From positions 1 through 45,979 of the IMG/VR virus record IMGVR_UViG_3300048828_000662: DNA of 45,979 bases; one strand, written 5' to 3'. The notes under the pieces are model-generated. The model had not been told where the DNA came from. It saw only the letters and a program-made list of their open reading frames with translations, and did not search any database. The translations under genes and the position numbers were made by a program. This document shows, piece after piece, positions 8,001 to 18,071 of this stretch; the first letter of the stretch is position 1; each line of letters starts with the position of its first letter. This DNA comes from a virus.

Positions 8001-10501
8001 CTCATGTTCAAACCGTTTTTGAGGGTGATTACTTCCCAAATATACCTATTGGTGCGACTAACCCTACGGATATTTATGCACCTGAAACTCACTACGAAAA
8101 TTTAGTTGGACTCCAATTTAATAATGGTGGGATAGGTAATAGTAATGGTAAATTATTTCATAAATCTTTTTTGTTTACTCCTCCTAACATTGGTACGGCA
8201 TATGAAGATTGTACTTCACAAAATTTTAAATTACCTCAAACACCAAATACAACTACTGGTTGTACAATAAGTGCGGGTCTACCGTATGTTGCGGGAGAAA
8301 CTATAAAATTTTCTTTAGATGATTCAAATTTTATAATAGGTACTGTTATTTCATATAACTCAGCAAACGGAGATATTTCATTTGAGATTGTTAGTTCGAC
8401 ATTTATCCCTGGAACCTCAGGTGGTCTTGGTACTTGGTGTATATCATTAATAAACTCATTTACAACATTTGAGACAACGGCATTTGCCTATTACTCATCA
8501 TTAGGTGAACAATGGGGTGGTAATTTATCCTCACCAGCCCCTATTGGTAATATGGGTTGCCCTGATGGTAAAGTAGTTAATTCTAATTCTAGTACCCCGA
8601 CATATCCTCCTGCAAGTACTTCAGGTGTACAACCAAATAAAGTCTATTCAATAAGTAGTACTTATCTTACGAATAACGGTCAGGGACGTATTGATGGAGC
8701 ATCATACCAATGGACGAATCAAAGTCCTAATTATCCAATAGATAGTAATGATAATAGTCAAAAAGGTTTTACTATTGCACCATCATATTGGTTAAATGAA
8801 GACCCATTAAATCCTGGTGGAAATACTCCGACCATTGAGATAAATGACCCTACACAATTAATATTTAGGTCTGATAGGTTACCTACTTCATCGTATAGAG
8901 ATACGGGTCTTGACTCCGATTTAAGAACTTATCAGGATTTTCCATTTATGTTGAATGAAACGTTTGCTTATTGGTATATTGGTGATAATGGACAAAGTAC
9001 ATTAGTAGGTGCTGACGGTGCAAATACTTCTAACGATAGTTCAGGTGGTCAAGGTGATTTAGAGTCTGACCCAGACACCGCTTTTCTTCCTGACGTGTTA
9101 CAAACTTTTACGTGTGATGGGTTGGTTGTCCTTAAATGTTATAAAGGAGAGGGTGATACTTTTGGTGTGGACCCAAATTGTAGTGAATTTGATAGGACAC
9201 AAGGGGGTTGTTATGTTTATGTGGATAATCCTCTTATTGTGAGTCTGTTTGGGTCTAAAGGTGATTTTGCATATCTTTTTGAGTGGAGAACTAGAATTAA
9301 ATTTATGTTTGCCGCGTGTAGAGGTGTAATTGCTCATTCATTCCAAAACAATTGGATTAACGGAACGTTATATATGCCGTCATTTCAAAAGAGAACTTTC
9401 TATAATACTGATAATGAGGTAAAACGTTATAAGTATTGTGGTGACCCTCAAAGTGGTGAAGGTGGGTTGCTTGAGACGACTAAGAAAAATTGTGGACCAC
9501 TTTATTACAATACCGACACTAATTCATTCTTTTATAGGTCCACCCCTTTCTATAATGGTGATTTTGTACCATCAAAAAAATGTAACTATGGGTTTTTTGG
9601 TGGATTAGCTACGATAGGTGCTAACAAGGGTAATATTTTTCAACCGACAACTATAATGGATTTAGGACCTAAAACTGATTTCTTAAAAGAAATTTTATTA
9701 ACTCCTGAATTTCAAGGATATATCATTGATGAAATAGAATCAACATCTTTTCAAGATGTATCAGGTGTTTTAAATTTATTTATAATATCGAGATTGATAG
9801 ACTCAAATTTCTTAGAAAATTTATTAGGTGTTGGTGACGCATCAATACAAAAATTATTTTCAAGGGACGCGGAATCTAACCTACTAAACCAATTTACTGA
9901 TTCTAGAATCGATGGGGACTACGCTCAAATGATTTCTATTAATACTGAGTTTGGGGTGTTACCTTATCTATCAGGAAACTATTATGATAGTATTTCAGTT
10001 AATCAAAGTTTAATGGGAATATGGTTTACAGGTAGTACTAAAAGTATTTATAATACAGTTGGTGGTAGTACAGTCGAAGATAGAAGGATATTAGGTCCGG
10101 GACAATTAACTTTTAATGAGCCATCTCCTTTTATAACAAGTGATTTTAAATACCCTGGTAGTCAAATTATACCACATTATGGGTGGAAATACGAAGGAGG
10201 AAGTGTTTGGGGTAGTGAGGAAAATACATGGCAAACAGAAGTCGCGATAACAGCTAAATACCAAGATGAAACATTTGATGGGGCTAATAATTATCCCAGA
10301 CCTCAAGATGGACTTGGAACAGGATTCTTATTTAATCGAACATTAGGTATCTTTTCGGGTACTCCACCACCAGATGGCGATTATGGCGACGGGTATCGTG
10401 TGGGTTCACCATTCCAAAATTACTTTGGATTAAAAAAAGGTAAAAGTGCAATGAATTTATTCATAACTAAATATATGTTTAATGCTGACTTAAATGGGTA
10501 A
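5036..10501 (+). CDS. Very large putative baseplate/tail structural protein with an internal hydrophobic segment
   Basis: I do not recognise this 1,821-residue protein as a named family. Its place between gp6-like and further structural genes argues for a baseplate or tail role. Residues about 48-175 look like a carboxypeptidase-regulatory/Ig-type beta domain (VVVGRVIANGGLGVPNAHIS ... TNASGDFMIVGVPLGS). Residues about 488-552 form two to three strongly hydrophobic helices with Lys/Arg at the end, which is unusual for a virion protein. A Cys-rich linker follows (YPDCEACNCK). Around residues 1070-1145 there is a small beta module (AGETIKFSLDD ... GTVISYNSANGD) of a kind common in phage fibre and baseplate proteins. 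The remainder is Asn/Gly/Pro-rich and probably beta. The last 8 bases overlap the start of the next gene, which points to translational coupling. Confidence 0.72.
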   Translation: MPKSIRIRTEPGVDRNINVKIDQDFDSLEILSLKLRQEDLYTQFCADYGVVVGRVIANGGLGVPNAHISIFIPLDSVDEEDPIISTLYPYKTPTTKNEDGYRYNLLPYEDEYYGHNATGTFPSVDDVLTRKEVLQVYEKYYKYSVRTNASGDFMIVGVPLGSQKIVMDLDLSNMGEFSLRPSDLIRMGRGVKSQFNGQLFKDSENIDSLPQIAHEIKDIDVSSFWGQDEMCDVGITRVDFDLSDQGIEILPHSTFMGSITSSNDDEYIKANCRPKKDTGNLCDMVAGPGEILAIRQTIQEDENGDPVLEQYQLEDGGNVIDDNGAWLIDLPMNLDYVTTNEFGERVISVDPTVGIPTKSKYRFKVKWQNEAGLQTQIMRANYLIPNIKEHWTGGTAPNMGSNTNFINRNKSYSFSLDWSDYYDKDSAIKCEDTFYLFGYNKVYTTAAHIDRWKYGINRASHYGIKEILDKSCASENNRFPTNDGQRNFDLLYFLFNILLTIVTPIIVVILPIMHVLALLYPIFRVIINFVLWIINKLVYGICKVVAFLSRKLKKSDCKKETITPLPKDNPFKRLTLPMITYPDCEACNCKEATLPPAESETLDDMNVVLANNNESNLADFVSIGAYDAPIECRNSTLPNGVQLDGAGSNTQICNSCYNGTSDDGAPENYNMVIFSGYDPDAEISGPGTNDLPQPSNRWYKSPISLQDPTPGNPRTRIPYHVTVPQAVNLMNQRERYFQNIDDGDGNTVFNNLPNRMQVEFTNNQFASNGVSDPPITATRNRYEDMPLIMVTDGQVNMDNGQLLSFVDPELVPDENVNNTGLTINQYGYQSIEGTMTHNSSNYVQVTNAITYMKPDGNTQNADIDFYSPVSGLSYNFKMGLEYHQVIGSVTIGEAIDIMTGYSSNQIYKTRSILWNYLIGKVNQILCYRQVSLLNSMSIQSLSWTEYFEQYKDLKIYFLTKGVDPFAPRQKMKFNMSMLFGNTNYSITSTHVQTVFEGDYFPNIPIGATNPTDIYAPETHYENLVGLQFNNGGIGNSNGKLFHKSFLFTPPNIGTAYEDCTSQNFKLPQTPNTTTGCTISAGLPYVAGETIKFSLDDSNFIIGTVISYNSANGDISFEIVSSTFIPGTSGGLGTWCISLINSFTTFETTAFAYYSSLGEQWGGNLSSPAPIGNMGCPDGKVVNSNSSTPTYPPASTSGVQPNKVYSISSTYLTNNGQGRIDGASYQWTNQSPNYPIDSNDNSQKGFTIAPSYWLNEDPLNPGGNTPTIEINDPTQLIFRSDRLPTSSYRDTGLDSDLRTYQDFPFMLNETFAYWYIGDNGQSTLVGADGANTSNDSSGGQGDLESDPDTAFLPDVLQTFTCDGLVVLKCYKGEGDTFGVDPNCSEFDRTQGGCYVYVDNPLIVSLFGSKGDFAYLFEWRTRIKFMFAACRGVIAHSFQNNWINGTLYMPSFQKRTFYNTDNEVKRYKYCGDPQSGEGGLLETTKKNCGPLYYNTDTNSFFYRSTPFYNGDFVPSKKCNYGFFGGLATIGANKGNIFQPTTIMDLGPKTDFLKEILLTPEFQGYIIDEIESTSFQDVSGVLNLFIISRLIDSNFLENLLGVGDASIQKLFSRDAESNLLNQFTDSRIDGDYAQMISINTEFGVLPYLSGNYYDSISVNQSLMGIWFTGSTKSIYNTVGGSTVEDRRILGPGQLTFNEPSPFITSDFKYPGSQIIPHYGWKYEGGSVWGSEENTWQTEVAITAKYQDETFDGANNYPRPQDGLGTGFLFNRTLGIFSGTPPPDGDYGDGYRVGSPFQNYFGLKKGKSAMNLFITKYMFNADLNG

Positions 10502-12254
10502 TCAAAAAAATAATCAAACAATAAGGATTGTTAGGGGTTCTGACAGATACGCAGGTGCTCCCGACACGGACTTATCTATCCAAGTACCTATAGAGAATAC
10601 CAAAAAAAGTATTATCGAAGGTGATAGAACTGTTTTATTAAATTTAGAGGAAAGATTTGACCACGAAAGACAAATATCGACTAAGTTTAGAATCGCCGGA
10701 AAAATAGTTAATCTGTTTGATAATATCGTTTCAGGTAAAACAAATAACTATCAACCGTTTGAGAATGAATTATATTTAATTGACCCGACTAAGACTGTAG
10801 TAGATGCTTACGGGGTCTTAGCAAATTGTGTTTGGACAGGTTACCCACCGTATGATGAATTTAATTTTTTTAGAGTAAGTGCAGTCCCTGGACATATTAT
10901 ATATAAAAGTAAGAGCGCATCAACTTATAATTGGTCCACCTACCTAACGTATCCACATAGTAACGATTATAATCAAATAATGAAATATACTGATGAGGAA
11001 AGTGGTACGGATATATCGTTTCAAGTTTCAGAAGGTATACCCTACACAATTAAAAACCGAGTGGTGAACGGTAAGAATATGTTAAGTTTTTATTGCGGTT
11101 ATAAACATAATATAAAACAGGGGGATTACATTTATTTAAATACGCCAATAAATGGTAGTAACCTTCTTGAGGTTTATAGTTTAGGTGACCAAGCATATGG
11201 AAATGACGATAAAATTCTTAATGTATATAACTATGGTTTTACTGGGGTAACAATTAGTGACGGATATATGTCAAATTTAAAACGTGTTATAAACCCTAAA
11301 AACTCAGGAGAAACAATGTCTAAGTACTATGTTAGAAAACATAAAACTTTAACGGATGTTTCAAATGTAGATTTAACTAAAATGGGGTTTGAACAAAATA
11401 ATTTTCCTGTCAATAAAAAATTAGAATATTCTGCATTGACTCCTAATGAGGTTTCAAGAATATCTATTAAAGATGGTAGGGGAACATTCGGAGTATCTTT
11501 CGATAAAGATATCGATATAATTTCTTTAATGGATAATTTAGACCGACCTGTAACTGAATTATTTATTACCATTATTAATAAAGGTTATATTGGTTATTTT
11601 AATAAACCACGTGTTGACGGTATTCAACCAACTAAAGGGTTAGAAGTTGGATGGGGTTTTAATTTTTTAGAAAACAGTGTGGATGATTGGTGGTCTAAAA
11701 TAAATTTTAATAATAAAGATAATATTGATGTTGATTTTTATGATAAACAAGGGGATATCCCACCAGGATTAAATATTAGATTTTATTATAATAAAGATTT
11801 ACCTATCGGTACTGAATTAAAGGGTGATGTTTGTGAGTGGAATGAATTTGACCAAAAAGAAACTGTGCTTTCACCGATATCACATAAATTTTCATTTAAT
11901 ACTGATGTTTTCAAAACTAATACGGATATTAATTTACCTGATGGTTATACGTATAATCCACACCATTCGGTAAAATTAAGAGTGTATTCAGACTATATTG
12001 AAGTGGGTGATAAAAATGATGTAAGTGGTGTACCAGACTACTCATTCTTTTCAAACTATGAGCAACAATGGAGATGGAGAGACATATACTCTTACGGTTT
12101 TGTTGATTCAAGTGGTAACGGTGTTAATTATCCATTTTTAAACGGAGAACACTACCCATTTGCTGATGTATTATTCTTACAAACGCCACTAATGAAAAAT
12201 AATAACGTTTTCAATAACATAATCTTTCAACCAATAATAGATAATTGTGAATAA
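10494..12254 (+). CDS. Unrecognised tail/baseplate structural protein
   Basis: A 586-residue protein of no family I can name. It starts at an ATG inside the final codons of the preceding gene (8-base overlap, ATGGGTAA), which decides the start. The composition is rich in Asn, Asp, Tyr and aromatic residues with few Cys and no signal peptide, as in phage beta-structured proteins. The N-terminal 90 residues are more charged (VLLNLEERFDHERQISTKFR) and could be an attachment region. The following gene again overlaps by 8 bases, so the run from 5036 to 18071 is one tightly coupled structural operon. The functional assignment to the baseplate is from context only. Confidence 0.6.
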   Translation: MGNQKNNQTIRIVRGSDRYAGAPDTDLSIQVPIENTKKSIIEGDRTVLLNLEERFDHERQISTKFRIAGKIVNLFDNIVSGKTNNYQPFENELYLIDPTKTVVDAYGVLANCVWTGYPPYDEFNFFRVSAVPGHIIYKSKSASTYNWSTYLTYPHSNDYNQIMKYTDEESGTDISFQVSEGIPYTIKNRVVNGKNMLSFYCGYKHNIKQGDYIYLNTPINGSNLLEVYSLGDQAYGNDDKILNVYNYGFTGVTISDGYMSNLKRVINPKNSGETMSKYYVRKHKTLTDVSNVDLTKMGFEQNNFPVNKKLEYSALTPNEVSRISIKDGRGTFGVSFDKDIDIISLMDNLDRPVTELFITIINKGYIGYFNKPRVDGIQPTKGLEVGWGFNFLENSVDDWWSKINFNNKDNIDVDFYDKQGDIPPGLNIRFYYNKDLPIGTELKGDVCEWNEFDQKETVLSPISHKFSFNTDVFKTNTDINLPDGYTYNPHHSVKLRVYSDYIEVGDKNDVSGVPDYSFFSNYEQQWRWRDIYSYGFVDSSGNGVNYPFLNGEHYPFADVLFLQTPLMKNNNVFNNIIFQPIIDNCE

Positions 12255-13107
12255 ATTTAGATTTACCGTTAATAATGAAGATACGTATATTAATCTTCCT
12301 ATGGAAATTGACTTTGATAATTTCGGAAGGGAAGATTTAATTAAACAGTATGAAAATGATGTGCTTGAGGAAATCATTAATCCCGTGGAGGATTTTGAGA
12401 CTACTAGATATTCACATACTCAGTGGTTAACGGTTAATAATGAACCTAAAACTAGTACGACTTATGAGTTTTTCTTTTTTAATAGGACCATAGACGTTAA
12501 TAATACCACACCAGCAAATACTAATATGTGGGTCTCAAGTTACAATTATGTGGACCCCTCAGTTTACCAAACATATAGTGGAATTTCATTTACTAATAAA
12601 GAAATGTATTATTACGCTAATTCATTTAAAAGGAGTTTTTTTAAGTTAGACTTTTATGATTCTACACAACCTGAAAACCAAAGATTATACTTCACATTGG
12701 TGATACCTACTCAGCAAGGTGAAAAACAAGAAGTTGACATTGGAACACCATCAGTACCAAAACCTGTTATAATAAGGACCCCCACTTTTAATTTAGATTT
12801 TATAGGTGATAAAGAAGGGTATTTTATTTATTGGTTAAAAAGTAGAGAATATATTGATGTCAATACATTTTATATGTCAGCTAAATTTTTTAACGCCAAA
12901 ACAGGACAATTTGTTAGAATGATTAATCGACCACAATCTGAAATGAGTGAAACGTTTAAATTTAATAAAACTGAATACTTTTATTACAAGGTTGATTTAG
13001 ATGTGAATAATTATCAGTATCAAGTGTTTCAAGGATACGGTTTAGGAAATCGTGTGGGACAACTTACAAACGGTATAAAATGGTATGAATATGTTAATCC
13101 GCAATAA
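12247..13107 (+). CDS. Unrecognised structural protein, GTG start
   Basis: A 286-residue protein without a recognised family. The GTG at 12247 overlaps the preceding stop by 8 bases (GTGAATAA), the same geometry as the upstream junction, and gives the N-terminus MNKFRFTVNNED. The next in-frame ATG is 18 codons later and would leave a larger gap, so GTG is preferred. The sequence alternates aromatic and polar residues (KSREYIDVNTFYMSAKFFN), suggesting a beta sandwich. Its stop shares one base with the next ATG (TAATG). A role in the baseplate or proximal tail fibre is inferred from position. Confidence 0.6.
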   Translation: MNKFRFTVNNEDTYINLPMEIDFDNFGREDLIKQYENDVLEEIINPVEDFETTRYSHTQWLTVNNEPKTSTTYEFFFFNRTIDVNNTTPANTNMWVSSYNYVDPSVYQTYSGISFTNKEMYYYANSFKRSFFKLDFYDSTQPENQRLYFTLVIPTQQGEKQEVDIGTPSVPKPVIIRTPTFNLDFIGDKEGYFIYWLKSREYIDVNTFYMSAKFFNAKTGQFVRMINRPQSEMSETFKFNKTEYFYYKVDLDVNNYQYQVFQGYGLGNRVGQLTNGIKWYEYVNPQ

Positions 13108-14189
13108 TGGAAGAGAAATACTACATAAAGATTTCACCCGAATCAATAAAAGGTGACGTTATTACTGAATACTTTAGTGGAAACACTTTTGGTGTATATA
13201 CTGGTATGACTCAAATATTAAGTGGGGGTACGGATGGTAGTAGTTTATTAACAGGTTTAACAGTACCAATAGTTTTTAGACAAACGTATGAAAACTACGG
13301 TTTTTATACTCCATTTGATGGATTTGCGTTACAGCAAGATGTAGTATCAAATTTTATAACATCAGGTGACCCGTCTAATCAAAATACGATAAGGTTATTT
13401 AATACGTCTGACGAATTTAAAGGATTTTTAAAGTTGTCTGACTATATTGTCGATTGGGGGGACGGTTTTAGTGAACCACTAACGTCAAACGCTCCTCAGT
13501 ATTTATCACATACTTATCCTAATGTAACCACTAGCTATGTTATAACATTGACTCAAAATAATCCATGGGGACAAACGATAGTTGAGAAAAAGGTTTATGT
13601 TCCAACAACAGGGGTAACAATAACTAATCCTTATGGTAACGTCACATTTATTCCCCAAGGTGGAAGTTGGTCAGGAATACCTATTAGTTACGATTATATT
13701 TTTACGGGTGATAGTTCTAATACGGTACAAAGTCAAACGTCTAATAATTTTACAACGGTACCATTTATATTGAGTGGGTTTAGTTCTTCAAGGTTATCTG
13801 AACTTAAATTATATGGAAATACTCAATTTGATGTGACCACAACAGTGGTTAAGGGGGGTCAACCTTTTGGTAAAGTGGACCAAATAACGAGTGGTTACAC
13901 CTCCTATACAATTAATAATGTTCAATACTACGATTACTTAGATGGTACTACATTATATATCGCCGAATCTTCGGGTTTAACAAGTAATGAGTTAGTTGCG
14001 TCAGCAATTACTAAACAAGAAGTATTAATTAACGTAGTTGACTCGCCAGAAATACAATCTGAAATATTTATTGAAAGAGGTAAGCTTTCAGGGTTTGAAT
14101 CACTACAAAGACTTGGAGAGGTGGATAACTTAGGTGACATGATATCTTATGGGTATGGTTACTTTAGAATAAACAATAATAACGAGTAA
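13107..14189 (+). CDS. Structural protein with a PKD-like domain
   Basis: A 360-residue protein. Residues about 108-170 carry the PKD-type Ig-fold signature: VDWGDG followed some 20 residues later by LSHTYPN and a strand rich in Val/Ile. PKD domains usually mediate protein or carbohydrate contacts on extracellular proteins and occur in phage tail proteins. The rest is Ser/Thr/Gly-rich and likely beta. Start and preceding stop overlap as TAATG, so translation is probably coupled to the upstream gene. It most likely forms a peripheral part of the baseplate or a short fibre. The family beyond the PKD-like part is not recognised. Confidence 0.62.
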   Translation: MEEKYYIKISPESIKGDVITEYFSGNTFGVYTGMTQILSGGTDGSSLLTGLTVPIVFRQTYENYGFYTPFDGFALQQDVVSNFITSGDPSNQNTIRLFNTSDEFKGFLKLSDYIVDWGDGFSEPLTSNAPQYLSHTYPNVTTSYVITLTQNNPWGQTIVEKKVYVPTTGVTITNPYGNVTFIPQGGSWSGIPISYDYIFTGDSSNTVQSQTSNNFTTVPFILSGFSSSRLSELKLYGNTQFDVTTTVVKGGQPFGKVDQITSGYTSYTINNVQYYDYLDGTTLYIAESSGLTSNELVASAITKQEVLINVVDSPEIQSEIFIERGKLSGFESLQRLGEVDNLGDMISYGYGYFRINNNNE

Positions 14190-14193
14190 AAAA

Positions 14194-15102
14194 ATGGCTT
14201 TAGGAACATACGGAACAGTAAGACCAGCTGACATGTCACCAGAAGATGTTGAGATAATTTTAAATTATACTCCATCAAGAGACGTTACGACAAATTTTGT
14301 TTTAACAAAACTGAACGCCCAAGATGTTTTAACACCTTATTTCCACAGTTCAACTACAGGAGGTAATGCCGATGTTGAAATATTAGGTGGTTTATATAAC
14401 TTAAAACTTCCAGCTGAAGAATTTAATAAAATAGGTATATACACATTATATATAAGACCTGTAGAAATAAGAACCACTATTACAGATTGTGGTGTATTAT
14501 CATCATTACCCAATGTTAAGGGTATAATCATCGACTTAAATGGGGTACCACAAGAGTACCGAAATAGATTTATCAATCAAGGACTAATTGGTTACCGTAT
14601 TGAATATTTAAATAGTGACGGCACTAAGATACCTAATTTTTATAGAGTTGTTACATCAGCTTTTTATTGTGAACCAGTTGTGACTAATTTAAGTAATAGT
14701 TCTCAAAAGGCGATAAGATATAGATATGTTGATGGGGGAAGTGATTTAATATTTTGTACGGTATCACCTTCAAGTGCCCCTTCTAATAAGGCAAATGCGA
14801 CACCATTTATTGGTCAACCTAATCAAAATATTGTTATGACTAACACATTCTTTAATCCAATTAGTATGGATATTGAATTGGCTGAACATGATATTGATAC
14901 GTTAGCTATCGCACTTTATGGTAATCAAACAAAAAGTATGGAAGATGGAATTTATACTATGTATGATAGTAATCTTAATATATACAAACAATATAACTTA
15001 TATGAGATTAGAGATGAATTTAACGATTTATTATATGAGGTTAGACAAGATAGAGATGATAACATAGATTTCAGTAAAAATTTCAATAACATAACCAACT
15101 AA
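14194..15102 (+). CDS. Unrecognised structural protein of the baseplate operon
   Basis: A 302-residue protein I cannot assign to a family. It begins MALGTYGTVRPADMSPEDVE after a run of A residues (taaaaaaATGG) typical of starts in this window. Residues 1-100 read like a small mixed alpha/beta attachment domain (MSPEDVEIILNYTPSRDVTT), and the C-terminus is acidic and helical (YEIRDEFNDLLYEVRQDRDD). It sits 4 bases after the PKD-like gene and 2 bases before the gpI-like gene. The conserved-looking spacing and the position immediately before the gpI-like gene suggest a baseplate periphery component. Confidence 0.58.
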   Translation: MALGTYGTVRPADMSPEDVEIILNYTPSRDVTTNFVLTKLNAQDVLTPYFHSSTTGGNADVEILGGLYNLKLPAEEFNKIGIYTLYIRPVEIRTTITDCGVLSSLPNVKGIIIDLNGVPQEYRNRFINQGLIGYRIEYLNSDGTKIPNFYRVVTSAFYCEPVVTNLSNSSQKAIRYRYVDGGSDLIFCTVSPSSAPSNKANATPFIGQPNQNIVMTNTFFNPISMDIELAEHDIDTLAIALYGNQTKSMEDGIYTMYDSNLNIYKQYNLYEIRDEFNDLLYEVRQDRDDNIDFSKNFNNITN

Positions 15103-15104
15103 AA

Positions 15105-18071
15105 ATGGCTACAAACAACAATAAAAAAAAGTTTTTTTATCCTCCAGCACCTCCAAGTGCTGACCAATCATTTTCACCTGATTTAGTTGGGTTACAGGTG
15201 GTTGATGGTGGAGGGTTAACGCAGGGTAATTTTGAATTTTCCACAAATATTGTTGAAAAAGTTAATAGGACATTTGAAACGGGTGTTTTTAGTAATCCCA
15301 TATCTTTAAACGACCTTGACGTTGGTAGTATTGAAGAGTCTAAAGCGATTGCAATAAAAAATTATAGAGTTTATCCAAACTATGATATAAGTCAAGTTAC
15401 TAATTACGCTCTTTATGGGTCATTACAGAAAAGACTGTCTACATCTATAACTAAAATAATTAATTTTTTTCCGGCTTCAATACAAGTAAATAGGGTTTCG
15501 TTACCATCTTATTCTAGTGCAAATACTGCTAATAATATAACATTTGATAGTGTTGAACAAATTACAACGTTCACTATGGATGTTACCAGATTTGATAATC
15601 CGTTTGATATTGATTATTCAGTAAATGCCGCTCGTAACATATCAGTTAGACCATACCCAACAAGTCCATTAAGGGATATGACCACCAATTATAATAAATA
15701 TGCTTTATATGTTAACGATATGGAAACTGAATATCCATTTGTTAATTTTATGGCGTCTCAAAACGTTTCTGCGGGTACTGTTACTGTAAGTGTAAAAGGT
15801 AACCCATTTAGTGGGTTAACCGCGTCAACAGATACACTAATATTAAGACCTACATCATTCAATACTGAATTTACATTTAAAGAAGATTTTGATGAGATTG
15901 AAGATTTTTTATTAAATAGATTTAGTAACCCACCATATACTGCGATATTTGATATGGTTGAAGAGACCGATGATGGGCAATTCGTAAAACGTAAAAAAAG
16001 GGTTACGTGGCCTAAATTAGGGGTATGGAATTTAGATATATCAACATTAAGATTTGACAATTACTTAACACAGGTTAGTGAAATTGGTGAGGTAATAGAT
16101 AGGTATAAAACTGATTTAATAGTTAGATTTTTAACTACAGGTGCTTTTAAAGACTTTGATACGGGTGATAAAAAAGTTGAAAAAGTTTTACAATTATACG
16201 GTAGAAGTTTTGATGAGTCTAAAAAATTCATAGATGCGTTATCTTTTATGAATTCAGTACATTATACTCCTCAAAATGATATACCTTCAGAATTACTACA
16301 AAATTTAGCACAAACTTTAGGATGGAATACAAATATTTCACCAATAACTAACGAAGATTTTTTAACATCAATATTTGGGACTAAAAATAAATCTATATAT
16401 CCTGGTTTTCAAAATGACCCGACACCTAATCAGTTAAATTTTCAATTTTATAGAAATTTGATACTGAATTCGGCTTATCTATTTAAATCAAAAGGAACAA
16501 GACATTCTATTGAGGCAATTATGAGGATGGTAGGGGCACCTAAAGATTTGATTGAGTTCAATGAAATAGTATACATCGCTGATGGTCCAATAAATGTAAA
16601 AAGATTTGAAGGTGAATACTTAAAACTGTCAGGTGGTACAAAAGTAGATGATGTACCCGCTTTAGACCCGAATGTAGTTTACAATATACAAGGTGTTACG
16701 TACACAGGTTTCACTACGTCAAAATATGTTAGTCAAACAGATGCTACAAGAGGGGATTACCCTATGAATGAGTATGGGTATCCAAAGAGACCCGTAACAA
16801 ATAATGAATATTTCTTTGAAAAAGGTGCGGGTTGGTATATTGAGACACCTGACCATAGAGCTATTGAAAAACTTGATATTACTAATTCAACATTTACAGG
16901 GGCTAACCCTAGTATACAAACATCTTTAGAGACTTTTACTTATGGTCAAAAGTATTTTGATAGATTTAGAAAGTTCCCATATATGAATATTGGTTTTGGG
17001 TTAACCAGAACTATTGATAATAATAAATCATGGGATGATACTGAAACAGGTATTAGGAGAAATCGTGATGGTGCGTATAATGCGTATTATGAGGTGTTTG
17101 ATGAAAAATTAGTACTTAACGCTAAAAATGTTGAATTATACTTAAACATGGCGCAAGGTATAACCTACGATATATGGAGAATGTCTAGACGTTATGGATA
17201 TCCATTTCCATCATCAGGTTTAACATCGCCTTATCCGTACCCTGGAGGTAAAGATTGGACCGTTATTAATCCACTACCACAGGAAAAAACATTTTTCGAG
17301 TTCGCTCAAACGTTTTATAATACATTAATAAATGTACGAAACAGACAGACTATTAGTGATGGGGCGGCCAACAGTTACCCAACATTACAGTCCATATATT
17401 GGAAATATTTACAATCGGAATCGGCGGTAAATATACCTTCAAATCAATACACTTATCAGAAGATGATTGATTTTACTTTAGGTATTGGTGATTATTGGAC
17501 AAAATTAGTTGAACAGATGATTCCGGCCTCTACAATATGGATGGGTGGTCAGAAAATGGTAAACAATGTTTTACAAAGACAAAAACATGTTTGGAGAAGA
17601 CAAAGAGGTTGTGAAATTATACCTATTGACTGTATTCCATGTATATACTACGGTCAGTTATTTGATAATGATTGTATTGACGAAACATTGACGTGTGATG
17701 TTAATATAAGTTCTATACCCACTATATTAAATAATAGTATTAATAGTTGTATTAATAAATCTGGGTACACTATTAATGACTGTGTACTAAACAGTTTAGT
17801 TAGTAAATGGTATGTTGATGTAAGATTAGACTCAACAATTTTAGTGCAGGAGGAATTTTATGAGGGACTTGGTGGACAAGATTACCCGACATTTACTGAT
17901 TGGATTATTGCGTTGAATGATAAGTTACAGTATTTATATCAAAGTGGTTTAAACTATACTATAGACAGTAATAATATTTTGACAGTAAGTAACACAGGAT
18001 GCGACCCCGAATTCACAAATAAAACTCTAACAGTAAACGTTGGTGTAAATGTAAAAATCAATTGTAGTTAA
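15105..18071 (+). CDS. Baseplate/tail protein with a P2 gpI-like region
   Basis: A 988-residue structural protein. Residues about 357-410 ([18 protein letters not shown] ... [16 protein letters not shown]) and about 450-490 ([20 protein letters not shown]) match the pattern of tail protein I type baseplate proteins, in which a helical core is followed by the 'lfKSKGTr.sIe' motif. In P2, gpI joins the baseplate wedge to the tail fibres, which fits its place between wedge genes and the fibre genes that follow. The N-terminus is Pro-rich ([12 protein letters not shown]). The last about 110 residues add a Cys-containing module that resembles a segment of the next gene (see findings). The start is an ATG 2 bases after the previous stop; the stop overlaps the next start (TAATG). 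Confidence 0.68.
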   Translation: MATNNNKKKFFYPPAPPSADQSFSPDLVGLQVVDGGGLTQGNFEFSTNIVEKVNRTFETGVFSNPISLNDLDVGSIEESKAIAIKNYRVYPNYDISQVTNYALYGSLQKRLSTSITKIINFFPASIQVNRVSLPSYSSANTANNITFDSVEQITTFTMDVTRFDNPFDIDYSVNAARNISVRPYPTSPLRDMTTNYNKYALYVNDMETEYPFVNFMASQNVSAGTVTVSVKGNPFSGLTASTDTLILRPTSFNTEFTFKEDFDEIEDFLLNRFSNPPYTAIFDMVEETDDGQFVKRKKRVTWPKLGVWNLDISTLRFDNYLTQVSEIGEVIDRYKTDLIVRFLTTGAFKDFDTGDKKVEKVLQLYGRSFDESKKFIDALSFMNSVHYTPQNDIPSELLQNLAQTLGWNTNISPITNEDFLTSIFGTKNKSIYPGFQNDPTPNQLNFQFYRNLILNSAYLFKSKGTRHSIEAIMRMVGAPKDLIEFNEIVYIADGPINVKRFEGEYLKLSGGTKVDDVPALDPNVVYNIQGVTYTGFTTSKYVSQTDATRGDYPMNEYGYPKRPVTNNEYFFEKGAGWYIETPDHRAIEKLDITNSTFTGANPSIQTSLETFTYGQKYFDRFRKFPYMNIGFGLTRTIDNNKSWDDTETGIRRNRDGAYNAYYEVFDEKLVLNAKNVELYLNMAQGITYDIWRMSRRYGYPFPSSGLTSPYPYPGGKDWTVINPLPQEKTFFEFAQTFYNTLINVRNRQTISDGAANSYPTLQSIYWKYLQSESAVNIPSNQYTYQKMIDFTLGIGDYWTKLVEQMIPASTIWMGGQKMVNNVLQRQKHVWRRQRGCEIIPIDCIPCIYYGQLFDNDCIDETLTCDVNISSIPTILNNSINSCINKSGYTINDCVLNSLVSKWYVDVRLDSTILVQEEFYEGLGGQDYPTFTDWIIALNDKLQYLYQSGLNYTIDSNNILTVSNTGCDPEFTNKTLTVNVGVNVKINCS